From assembly GCA_011390275.1 (NCBI GenBank), contig JAABST010000013.1, positions 1-64,000 on the forward strand: a DNA stretch of 64,000 nucleotides, in the 5' to 3' direction. The notes under the pieces were generated by a model. The model was not told the DNA's origin. It did no database searches and saw only the letters and a list, made by a program, of their open reading frames with translations. The translations under genes and the position numbers were made by a program. Below are positions 29,901-36,961 of this stretch, piece by piece. Every line of letters starts with the position of its first letter. Position 1 is the first letter of the stretch. Origin of the DNA: Geitlerinema sp. S16 (GTDB taxonomy: Bacteria; Cyanobacteriota; Cyanobacteriia; Cyanobacteriales; Geitlerinemataceae).

Positions 29901-31448
29901 CACCTCGATCTCCAGTTTGAGATTGGCGAAACGGTTCCCCGTTCCTTGGTCGGCGATCCGCTGCGTCTGGGACAAGTGGCGATCAACTTGGTCAGTAATG
30001 CCATTAAGTTCACCGATCGCGGCAGCGTCACGATCTGCATTGAGGAACGCGATCGTAACGACACCATCACCCGGCTACGATTCACGGTGCGTGATACCGG
30101 CATTGGCCTCACTCCAGCCCAAATCAAGACCCTGTTTGAGCCATTTACCCAAGTAGACCCGTCGGCCAGTCGCCTTCAGGGCGGCACAGGTTTAGGACTC
30201 ACCATTTGTCAAAAACTCGTGGAACTGATGGGAGGCTCGATCGAGGTTCAGAGCGAACTCGGCAAAGGCAGTGCGTTTTTCTTTGAGCTGACGTTTGCAT
30301 ACGACGCGGCCAACGATCAATTGCAACAAAGCCAATTGCAACAAAATCAACTCCAACCAAGTCAATTGCAACAAAGTCTCGACCTAAACGAACAATGCGG
30401 TTACCGTGAAAACACTGGACATACGCACGCAGTAAATTCCTCTACGACACACCCCAAAGAGGAGCGGTCAGGCGAACCCAGTTCTATAGACCTCCGCCCC
30501 ATGAAATATCCGCCCGCCTACTCCGTCCTAAAAGATGCTTCGGTCTTACTCGTCGAAGATAATGACGTGAACCAATTGGTTGCGCGAAAGGTGTTGGAGC
30601 AGTTTGGTATGAAGGTCGAGCTGGCGGTGAATGGTCGCAAGGCGATCGCCCAGGTCTTGCATCATCACTACGATCTCATCTTGATGGATATCCGAATGCC
30701 CGAAATGGACGGACTGGAAGCCACGCGCCAGATTCGCCGTCTCTCTCGGCTAGGCAATATACAAACGCAGTATCTCAAGACGGTTCCGATTATTGCCATG
30801 ACGGCTCATGCCTTCAAGTCGGATCAGCAACGCAGTCTGGAAGCAGGCATGAACGACCATCTCAGCAAGCCGATCGATCCTGAGATCCTGTGCAAAACGC
30901 TCGTCGATTGGCTCAAGAAAAGTAGAGACTCTGACCCATCTCCGTCTCCATCACCGTCTTTCACTCGATCTGTCTCCCCCCAAGCGACGCTAACCCCGAT
31001 CGCCTCGCCCACCCCGACACCGTCTCCGACGAGTCAGACCATTTTGTCAAACCCAAGCCTGACCATGCTGCCAGGTTTAGATGTTGCGGAGGGACTCGCT
31101 CGGGTCTATGACGATATCCAGCTCTATCAAGATCTGCTGAAGCTGTTTGATGAAATTTATCAGCCGTTCGCCTCGGATTTACGCACCGCCTTTCAGCAAT
31201 GTGAGTATGGGCAAGTCATCCACCTCATTCACACCCTAAAAGGAGCCGCCGCCAATGTTTCGGCAATGGCCGTTATGACCCAATCCGAACAGGTTCTCCA
31301 GATGCTACGAACGCAAACGGATGGTCGTCCAACCCTTCAGTTTGAGTCGGACGAGATTGTCGAACTTTTACGATCGCTCGATTTGACCCTGTCTAGCATT
31401 GCCCATGCTGCCGATGTCCTTGCCGCCGGTTTCGATCCGTCTATATAA
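26922..31448 (+). CDS. CBS-PAS-GAF-PAS hybrid sensor histidine kinase with REC and HPt domains
   Basis: A 1508-residue soluble multi-sensor kinase. In order: a pair of CBS motifs (about 10-155, IGIVTERDLMAAV and IGIISETSLLYAL), PAS (about 215-335), GAF (about 350-485), a coiled coil, three PAS/PAC units (about 510-880), HisKA with phospho-accepting His909 in [12 protein letters not shown], HATPase (N box NLVSNAIKF, G1 DTGIG, G2 GGTGLGL), a Gln-rich linker (1133-1152), a receiver with Asp1256 in LILMDIRMP, a Ser/Pro/Thr linker, and an HPt domain with His1437 in HLIHTLKGAAA. All phosphorelay residues are present. CBS domains usually bind adenosine ligands, so it may combine energy state with PAS/GAF signals. 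No transmembrane helix is apparent. Confidence 0.92.
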   Translation: MSSTRFSKIEIAIIDNPIILPPEVSVRDAIAQVVADNSSATLEWGGDDVERGFSVSRGSERSCCVLVVEEHRAIGIVTERDLMAAVLRAEAPDTIALREVMSPASLTWHRADINQQADLRAIWQQMRQQGVTIVPVLDDRDQPIGIISETSLLYALQGDALHEPSDVGGESALREYRSVDEVDERGESNATEAIDPPDRAVPDAIATSATIATWREHAARYRALFEDAHDAILIANLDGYITDVNYQAEIMFGYSRQELIGLHQSELHPPEDFDNTSAGFREVLQEKIKTAKNIRILCKNKQIKYVDIRSKMIQLGDRPIIQGIFHEVTQQSRIEETLRVLTKQTEDKQGEQFFLALVQAIAQALSVDYVFLVELTDENLTTLAIYSQGKLQSNMTYSPENSPCECVLKHGSFICKSGLQQRFPSDQHLFRMAAESYVGIALLDQKGEAIGNLFVINKKPMENTQYILSILGVFAARAAAELERQRANKQLEKLNQDLEETLVKQTQELREREHFLNTLLNLEDFPISIFWKDRNSVYFGCNRAFLRDANLNSLDEVIGKNDYEMPWRLTDADKYRLDDREVIDSNCPKLGIIETQARADGRQIWVETNKIPFHDLDGNVTGVLGLYQDITDRQQAEYELQHISTRLNLAVQSAQIGIWEWNISTNVLIWDEQMFALYGMEKSPMICNAYEVWLSCIHPGDTEQTNKATQQALAGQADYDIEFRIVRPDGEIRLLQANAIVQRDAEGQPICMIGVNYDITDLKRTEQQLRQKLETINAAVESIAIIQDDRFTLINPAHIKLFGYDQADELLGKSWKILYEPDEIARFEQDILPVLMRDRVWQGEAIGRRKDGSTFTQGLSLTLSEENALICMCRDITARKQAEQQLRDAKETAEVADRAKSNFLALMSHEIRTPINGVIGLAYLMQQTQLDDQQQEYLTNLSYSAQSLSQIVNDILDFSKVEAEKLSLDTIKFELDEVLARLKAVLALKASEKHLDLQFEIGETVPRSLVGDPLRLGQVAINLVSNAIKFTDRGSVTICIEERDRNDTITRLRFTVRDTGIGLTPAQIKTLFEPFTQVDPSASRLQGGTGLGLTICQKLVELMGGSIEVQSELGKGSAFFFELTFAYDAANDQLQQSQLQQNQLQPSQLQQSLDLNEQCGYRENTGHTHAVNSSTTHPKEERSGEPSSIDLRPMKYPPAYSVLKDASVLLVEDNDVNQLVARKVLEQFGMKVELAVNGRKAIAQVLHHHYDLILMDIRMPEMDGLEATRQIRRLSRLGNIQTQYLKTVPIIAMTAHAFKSDQQRSLEAGMNDHLSKPIDPEILCKTLVDWLKKSRDSDPSPSPSPSFTRSVSPQATLTPIASPTPTPSPTSQTILSNPSLTMLPGLDVAEGLARVYDDIQLYQDLLKLFDEIYQPFASDLRTAFQQCEYGQVIHLIHTLKGAAANVSAMAVMTQSEQVLQMLRTQTDGRPTLQFESDEIVELLRSLDLTLSSIAHAADVLAAGFDPSI
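30318..30377 (+). repeat. Four 15-bp tandem units inside the hybrid kinase gene
   Basis: Four units of CAATTGCAACAAAGC type (30318-30332, 30333-30347, 30348-30362, 30363-30377) encode the Gln-rich linker QLQQS/QLQQN/QLQPS/QLQQS between the ATPase and receiver domains. The repeat is in frame, so length changes would not disrupt the protein. Confidence 0.8.
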
Positions 31449-31466
31449 AGGCTGAAGCGCCTTTTC
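31447..31466 (+). terminator. Short hairpin at the end of the hybrid kinase gene
   Basis: AAAGGC (31447-31452) pairs with GCCTTT (31459-31464) around TGAAGC and is followed by TC. It overlaps the stop codon. It is a weak terminator candidate. Confidence 0.4.
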
Positions 31467-31474
31467 TGTAGGAA

Positions 31475-31522
31475 TTACAGGGCAAGTTAAAGGGCAAGTT
31501 AAAGGGTGAATTACAGGGCAAA
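31475..31522 (+). repeat. Four 12-bp tandem units between the kinase and cdsA
   Basis: Consecutive 12-mers TTACAGGGCAAG, TTAAAGGGCAAG, TTAAAGGGTGAA and TTACAGGGCAAA end exactly where the cdsA stop codon begins on the opposite strand. No function is evident; they fill the convergent spacer. Confidence 0.75.
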
Positions 31523-32407
31523 CTATAGGGTTGGAGTAAAGAGCGGCAAGATCAGGGTGACGAAGTAGTAGACCAGGGGAGCCGTGAAAATATAGCTGTC
31601 GGTGCGATCGAGGATGCCGCCATGACCGGGAATCATTTGACCCGAATCTTTAACGCCCGCATCGCGTTTCATCAGCGATTCTGTCAGATCACCCACCAGG
31701 CTAGCGACACCAATAATGAGACCAAAGACAAGCCCCAGGGGTAGCCACATCGCCCAGCTCAAACCAAACGCGCCGATCGCGCCGACCAGGGTACTGCTCA
31801 GAATTCCAAACACAGCCCCTTCGACTGTTTTTTTCGGGCTGACCGCCGAGAGTCGGGTTTTACCAAAGCTTTTGCCAAAAAAATAGGCGCCGATATCCGC
31901 CGCCCAAATGCAGCAAAAGGCAAGTAGTGTCGTCAATAAGCCGGGGGTTAATAGAGTCGCGGTTTGGGCATCGACCAGACCCGAAATCGAAGTGCTGCTG
32001 GCGACCTCGATCGGTAGATTTAGATCAAGCTCGACCCGCAGGCGAATCCAGTAGCTCGGGAGTAGGCCACCATAAAACAGCCCCAGAATTGAGGTGGACA
32101 TGTCCGCGATCGAGGCGAGTTTCGGTTGAAACAGGAGGTAGCAAAAGATCGCAGCACCGGCGATCGGGAAGGCCACACTCACAAACTTTGGAGCCAGCAA
32201 GGCACACAGCAAGAGAAGCTGCGTCGCCACCATGGTGCTTTTGATCGCGGGTTCAATACCCTTGGCTTGCACAAGCTGAAAATATTCTTGCTGGGCGAGG
32301 TAGGCCAGGAGGCCAATGCCGATCGCAAAGGCAATGCCGCCGAGGGAGAGGACAGAGATCGCCAGCACGATCGCAATGACGCCGCTAATGATACGAGTTA
32401 CAGGCAT
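31523..32407 (-). CDS. cdsA: Phosphatidate cytidylyltransferase
   Basis: A 294-residue polytopic membrane enzyme making CDP-diacylglycerol from CTP and phosphatidic acid, the precursor of phosphatidylglycerol, which is needed for thylakoids. About eight hydrophobic segments are visible. The C-terminal signature is clear: SPKKTVEGAVFG (about 199-210), VASLVGDLTESLMKRDAGVKDSG and PGHGGILDRTDS (about 264-275), with the conserved Asp residues for metal and CTP. The ATG at 32407 is preceded by a CCCC-rich segment rather than a typical SD site. It is convergent with the hybrid kinase. Confidence 0.94.
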   Translation of the reverse strand: MPVTRIISGVIAIVLAISVLSLGGIAFAIGIGLLAYLAQQEYFQLVQAKGIEPAIKSTMVATQLLLLCALLAPKFVSVAFPIAGAAIFCYLLFQPKLASIADMSTSILGLFYGGLLPSYWIRLRVELDLNLPIEVASSTSISGLVDAQTATLLTPGLLTTLLAFCCIWAADIGAYFFGKSFGKTRLSAVSPKKTVEGAVFGILSSTLVGAIGAFGLSWAMWLPLGLVFGLIIGVASLVGDLTESLMKRDAGVKDSGQMIPGHGGILDRTDSYIFTAPLVYYFVTLILPLFTPTL

Positions 32408-32809
32408 AGGGGAAGAAGAAAAACACAGATGGCAAACGGTGGGAGTGAGCCACAGGGATTAGAGCATTAGAACGTCATGATCAACCGTCTAAGACCCACA
32501 TAACGGCATGTCATTGGTGTGAAAGATCGGCAATGGCGTCTGCAAAATTGACATCCATGATCACAATCCCTCAACTTACGTTAATCGAAGAATAAGACGT
32601 TGCTAATAATTCTTTAAGATTGTTTTGGTTCTGACTCTTCATAAAGGGCAGCAAAGGTGCGGATCGGTGAAATCATTTGGATGAAAATTCGGAGCTGATC
32701 GCATCACCACGGGTCGCCGTTAGGGTCAGCCTTGGATTGTGATTGTGATCGTGGATCGTGAATCGTGAATCGTGAATCGTAAAACGTGTTTAATGAACAG
32801 CGTTTCAGC
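32408..32809. other. Spacer of about 400 bp with 8-bp tandem repeats
   Basis: It lies upstream of cdsA and downstream of cbiT. Near its end, about 32747-32785, is a run of direct repeats of the type GAATCGTG (GTGATCGTGGATCGTGAATCGT and onward). No gene is apparent, and no cobalamin riboswitch consensus is visible. Confidence 0.5.
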
Positions 32810-33412
32810 TTAGTTCAGCTTGGTTCCGCTGATGATAAAGATGGGATCGATCGCGGCAAGCGCTTGGTGTGTGCCGCGTCGTTCGAGCCGATTGATGGAG
32901 GCTTGTACGACATCCACATGACGAACTTGCAGTCGGGCGAATCCTTCGGAAATCGTGTACAACGCTTCGAGATTATTCGCGGTCGCAACGATGCGGCCTG
33001 ATTCGGCGAGGTGTTCCCAGGCGGCGTCGAGAATGGAGCCGATCGCACGGCTGCTTTCAACGCAAATCCGTGTGGGTTGATCCGATCGCTCCTGCAAACA
33101 ATCCGGCGCATTGCCCTCAATCACTTCGACGTTTTCCAGCTCAAAACGGCTGCAATTGGTCTCAATCAGCGCGACCACATCCGGATCACGCTCGAAGGCC
33201 ACCACTCGACCCGCCGGACACAGCAACGCACTCTCGACCACGATCGTCCCTGTCCCTGCGCCGATGTCCCACAGCCGCGAATCCGCCCGTAGCTGGAGCT
33301 GCGACAGGATCATCAGCCGGATTTCACGCTGCGTGATCGGGATACCGGGCGATCGTTCAAATAGACGATCGGGAATGCCGGGGGTGACGTAGGGCCAGAG
33401 GGTGGAGGGCAT
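32810..33412 (-). CDS. cbiT: Precorrin-6B (decarboxylating) C15-methyltransferase, CbiT type
   Basis: A SAM-dependent methylase of corrin-ring synthesis for vitamin B12, catalysing the C15 methylation and decarboxylation steps usually shared with CbiE. The 200-residue protein starts MPSTLWPYVTPGIPDRLFER and has the characteristic GIPITQREIR before the Rossmann core, then the SAM loop LWDIGAGTGTIVVESALL (about 48-65) and the acidic AFERDP. The ATG at 33412 is preferred because family members begin close to it; one at 33442 would add ten residues. No cbiE or other cobalamin gene is adjacent, which is usual in cyanobacteria where these genes are scattered. Confidence 0.88.
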   Translation of the reverse strand: MPSTLWPYVTPGIPDRLFERSPGIPITQREIRLMILSQLQLRADSRLWDIGAGTGTIVVESALLCPAGRVVAFERDPDVVALIETNCSRFELENVEVIEGNAPDCLQERSDQPTRICVESSRAIGSILDAAWEHLAESGRIVATANNLEALYTISEGFARLQVRHVDVVQASINRLERRGTHQALAAIDPIFIISGTKLN

Positions 33413-33616
33413 AGGAGAAGAGATTAACCGGTGGTGCTGCAACCTAGAGGAGTCTGCGTTTGCCGTGATCTTTAAGATAGAGATTCGAGATGGGGATTCT
33501 CAAATCAGGGTAGAGTATCTAGGGATTTTCTTGCCACCGCCTACGTTGCGATCGGCGATTATCCTGACCCATAAATAAGCGTTTCGAGTTAATCGGGATC
33601 GTCTCCCACCACCACG

Positions 33617-34708
33617 ATGTTAAGAGCTGGAATCGTCGGATTACCCAACGTTGGCAAGTCCACGTTGTTCAACGCCCTCGTTGCGAATATTGCAGCGCAG
33701 GCGGCGAATTTCCCATTTTGCACGATCGAGCCGAATGTCGGGGTCGTGGCGGTTCCTGACGATCGCCTCGCGGTCTTGTCGGAGATTTCCAAGTCGGCGA
33801 GCGTCGTGCCGACCCGGATGGAGTTTGTTGATATTGCCGGACTGGTGGCGGGAGCGAGCAAGGGCGAAGGTCTCGGCAATCAGTTTTTGGCGAATATCCG
33901 TGAGGTGGACGCGATCGTCCATGTGGTGCGCTGCTTCGATGACGACGATATTATTCACGTGTCCGGCTCCGTTGATCCGATCCGCGATATCGAAATCATC
34001 GATCTCGAACTGGGTTTGTCCGACCTGGCTCAGATCGAACGCCGAATCGATCGCGCCCGCAAGCAAGCCCGCAACAGCAAAGACGCCCAGGCCGAAGTTG
34101 AAGTGCTGGAACGGCTGGTCGCAGTGCTGAATGAGGGACAACCGGCGCGATCGGTTGAGCTGACCGAAGACGAAGAGCTATTGATCAAAAACCTCGGCTT
34201 ACTCACGCGCAAGCCGATTATCTACGCCACCAACGTCTCCGAGGATGACCTTGCCGAGGGGAACGCCTGGGTGACCAGCGTCCGTGAGCTAGCCGCGACC
34301 CAAAATGCCCAAGTGGTGATCGTTTCAGCCCAGGTCGAAGCCGAACTGGTGGATCTGAGCGAGGACGATCGCAAAGATTTCCTCGAAGCCCTCGGCGTCG
34401 AAGAAGGCGGCTTAAAATCGCTGATTAAAGCCACCTACGAACTGCTCGGCTTGCGCACCTACCTGACCACCGGCGAACAGGAAACCCGCGCCTGGACAAT
34501 CCACGCAGGCATGACCGCCCCCCAAGCCGCAGGCGTGATTCACACCGACTTCGAGCGCGGCTTCATTCGAGCGGAAACGGTGGCCTATGCAGACTTGGTC
34601 GAGCATGGATCGATGAATGCGGCTAAGGAAAAAGGCTTGGTGCGGAGTGAAGGCAAAGAGTACATTGTCAAGGAAGGGGATGTGATGCTGTTCCGCTTTA
34701 ACGTCTAG
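33617..34708 (+). CDS. ychF: Redox-regulated ATPase/GTPase YchF (Obg family)
   Basis: A 363-residue P-loop protein of the TRAFAC class associated with ribosomes and stress responses; it prefers ATP in studied cases. Visible are the P-loop GLPNVGKSTLFNAL (8-21), the G2/G3 region with FVDIAGLVAGASKGEGLGNQFL (about 74-95), the NVSE variant of the specificity motif (about 208) that explains relaxed base choice, a helical domain (about 130-200) and the C-terminal TGS domain (about 280-363, AWTIHAGMTAPQAAGVIHTDFERGF). The ATG at 33617 places the P-loop at the normal distance. It is monocistronic. Confidence 0.96.
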   Translation: MLRAGIVGLPNVGKSTLFNALVANIAAQAANFPFCTIEPNVGVVAVPDDRLAVLSEISKSASVVPTRMEFVDIAGLVAGASKGEGLGNQFLANIREVDAIVHVVRCFDDDDIIHVSGSVDPIRDIEIIDLELGLSDLAQIERRIDRARKQARNSKDAQAEVEVLERLVAVLNEGQPARSVELTEDEELLIKNLGLLTRKPIIYATNVSEDDLAEGNAWVTSVRELAATQNAQVVIVSAQVEAELVDLSEDDRKDFLEALGVEEGGLKSLIKATYELLGLRTYLTTGEQETRAWTIHAGMTAPQAAGVIHTDFERGFIRAETVAYADLVEHGSMNAAKEKGLVRSEGKEYIVKEGDVMLFRFNV

Positions 34709-34757
34709 GTAGCCCAAGTCGAAAAAAAGCTGCAACGCACCGAGATGAGTCGCGCCA

Positions 34758-34825
34758 GTAGGGCACTTCCCACCACGATCAGCCTGCGCATCCGTATCCG
34801 TGATGGTGGGCAATGCCCACCCTAC
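34758..34825. repeat. Foldback element related to the GTAGGGTGGGCA repeats
   Basis: GTAGGG (34758-34763) and CCCTAC (34820-34825) are the outer arms. Inside, CCCACCACGATCA (34770-34782) can pair with TGATGGTGGG (34801-34810) apart from one extra base. The right half contains GGTGGGCAATGCCCACC (34805-34821), the core found at 11.7 and 25.9 kb, and the left half looks like a copy that has lost five bases. It follows the ychF stop and may act as a terminator. Confidence 0.65.
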
Positions 34826-34879
34826 AAAACTTTCGGCTGATTTTTGGCTTAAAGATTTAGCCCCCACTGGTGAAACATT

Positions 34880-36898
34880 ATGGCAAGCGAGCTAACACTG
34901 ATTGTCGATATGGTCACTGTGCTGGGTGCGGCGACCGTAGGCGGTTATATCGCCAACCGGCTCCGACAGCCGACGCTTTTGGGCTATCTTCTCGGAGGGG
35001 TGGCGATCGGTCCGGCGGGGTTGCGCTTGGTCGCGACGACGGGCGATATCCAGGTGATGTCTGAAATCGGGGTGGCGTTGCTGCTGTTTTCCCTTGGGGT
35101 AGAATTTTCGTTTAAAGATCTGTTGCGGGTTAGAAAGATCGCCTTTGGTGGGGGAGCGTTACAGATCCTCCTGACGATCGCCCTCGGAGCCGAATTGGCC
35201 TACGCGACGGGTTGGGTGGATTCGTTCCCGCCCGCCATTTTTCTGGGAGCGGTGCTGTCGCTCTCGTCTACGGCGGTGGTACTCAAGAGCTTGATTGAGC
35301 GGAACGAAGTGCGGACGCCTCACGGTCAGGTGATGCTGGCGATGCTGGTCGTGCAGGATTTGGGCTTGGGGGTAATGCTGGCGGTGTTGCCTGCGCTGAC
35401 GCAGCCCGCTGATACGATCGCGATGGCGGTGGTGACGGCCTGCCTCAAGGCGATCGCCTTTTTGGGTGTGGCGCTGATGGCCGGTCGGTGGCTGATCCCG
35501 CCGTTGGTGCGATCGCTGGCTCGTAGCGGATCGCAGGAGCTGTTCTTGCTGGGTATTCTTGTCCTGTGCCTGGGGATTGCGCTGCTGACCTCGGCGCTGG
35601 GTCTCGGGATTGCGATGGGGGCATTTGTCGCGGGGCTGACGGTCTCGAATGTGGAATATGCCGACCACGCGCTCGATCGCATTTTGCCAATGCGCGATGT
35701 CTTTGCCACACTGTTTTTTGCCTCGATCGGCGTGCTGATCGACCCCAGTTTTTTGCTGGCGAATATCTGGAGCTTGGCGGGACTGGTGGCGGTGGCGATG
35801 CTGGGCAAGGCGGTGATCGTCGGGGGCGTGGTCAAAGGATTTGGCTATTCCCTCCGCACGGCGATCACGGTGGGGCTGGGCATTAATCAGATCGGAGAAT
35901 TTTCCTTTGTGCTGGCCGGAGTCGCCCAAGCGCAAGGACTGTTTTCGGAGGAACTCTATGGATTAACCGTCGGCACAACCGCCGCAACGCTGCTGATCAC
36001 GCCGTTTTTACTCAAAGCCACCCCGGACTTACTGCGCTGGCTGGAAAAATCCCCCTTCTTCAATTCGTTCTTGTCCATCAGTCCCGAACCCGAGATCGTG
36101 GATTTCGAGAAACCACCCATCGATCGCGTGGTGGTCGCCGGGTTCGGTCGGGTGGGACAAACCCTGGTGCGAATGCTGTATTTCCAGGGGTATCAAATCC
36201 TGGTGATCGATAACGACGAAGCGCGGCTGCAAACCCTACGCGATCGGCGCATCCCCTACATTTTTGGTGACGCCTCCAGTCGGCTCGTCCTTGAAAAAGC
36301 CGATCTCGACAGCGCCAAGGGACTGGCGATCGCCTTGCCCGATCCTTTCGCAACCCGCCTGACGCTCAAACGCGCCCTGAGTCTTGCGCCCGACCTCGAT
36401 GTCACCGTCCGCGCCCACGCCAAGGACGAGATTGACATTCTCTATCAGCTCGGCGCTCAGGAAGTCGTGCAGCCTGAATTTGAAGCGTCGCTGGAAATGG
36501 GCGCTCATATGCTGCTCAAATTTGGCGATTCAACCTACGCGGTGCAGCAGGTCGTTAACCGCTATCGCCGGGGACGCTATCGGGATATCCAGCCGGAGCG
36601 ATCGCAATATTGGGGCGATGATGCGAACATGGAAGCCGCTGTGGAGGGTTTTGAACGGCATTGGTACATGATCGCCGCGAATTCGCCGCTGTTGGGTCAT
36701 AGTTTGGCGCAGGCGAATGTCCGTCGTCGCACGGGTGCAACGGTGATGGCCTTTGAGCGCGGCAAAAAGCTCTTTCGTTACCCGACCGGTGACTATATCT
36801 TCGAGGCGAACGATCGGCTACTCGTAATCGGCAACTCCGATGAACACACAACGTTTAAATCCTTACTGCTTGGTTTGCGATCGTCAGATTCGGCCTAA
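34880..36898 (+). CDS. CPA2-type monovalent cation/proton antiporter with TrkA-N and TrkA-C domains (KefB-like)
   Basis: A 672-residue membrane protein. About twelve helices occupy residues 5-385 with the family motifs LLGYLLGGVAIGP, LLLFSLGVEFS and LSLSSTAVVLKSL; MLVVQDLGLG holds the conserved ion-exchange Asp. A cytosolic nucleotide-binding TrkA-N (RCK) domain begins VVVAGFGRVGQTLVRML (about 415-431) with the acidic end VIDNDEARL. A TrkA-C domain closes the protein (about 580-665). Such proteins exchange K+ or Na+ for H+ under NAD(H) or ligand control. It ends about 60 bp before the phytochrome gene on the same strand, but no functional link is evident. Confidence 0.9.
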   Translation: MASELTLIVDMVTVLGAATVGGYIANRLRQPTLLGYLLGGVAIGPAGLRLVATTGDIQVMSEIGVALLLFSLGVEFSFKDLLRVRKIAFGGGALQILLTIALGAELAYATGWVDSFPPAIFLGAVLSLSSTAVVLKSLIERNEVRTPHGQVMLAMLVVQDLGLGVMLAVLPALTQPADTIAMAVVTACLKAIAFLGVALMAGRWLIPPLVRSLARSGSQELFLLGILVLCLGIALLTSALGLGIAMGAFVAGLTVSNVEYADHALDRILPMRDVFATLFFASIGVLIDPSFLLANIWSLAGLVAVAMLGKAVIVGGVVKGFGYSLRTAITVGLGINQIGEFSFVLAGVAQAQGLFSEELYGLTVGTTAATLLITPFLLKATPDLLRWLEKSPFFNSFLSISPEPEIVDFEKPPIDRVVVAGFGRVGQTLVRMLYFQGYQILVIDNDEARLQTLRDRRIPYIFGDASSRLVLEKADLDSAKGLAIALPDPFATRLTLKRALSLAPDLDVTVRAHAKDEIDILYQLGAQEVVQPEFEASLEMGAHMLLKFGDSTYAVQQVVNRYRRGRYRDIQPERSQYWGDDANMEAAVEGFERHWYMIAANSPLLGHSLAQANVRRRTGATVMAFERGKKLFRYPTGDYIFEANDRLLVIGNSDEHTTFKSLLLGLRSSDSA

Positions 36899-36961
36899 CC
36901 AAACGAGCCTTTTTTTGAATCAATTCGCTACGATTGGTGAAATGTACAAAAAATATTTCAA

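Noticed and set aside
32408..32809. Possible cobalamin riboswitch near cbiT
   Set aside because: The spacer lies downstream of cbiT, and no B12-box consensus is visible in it.
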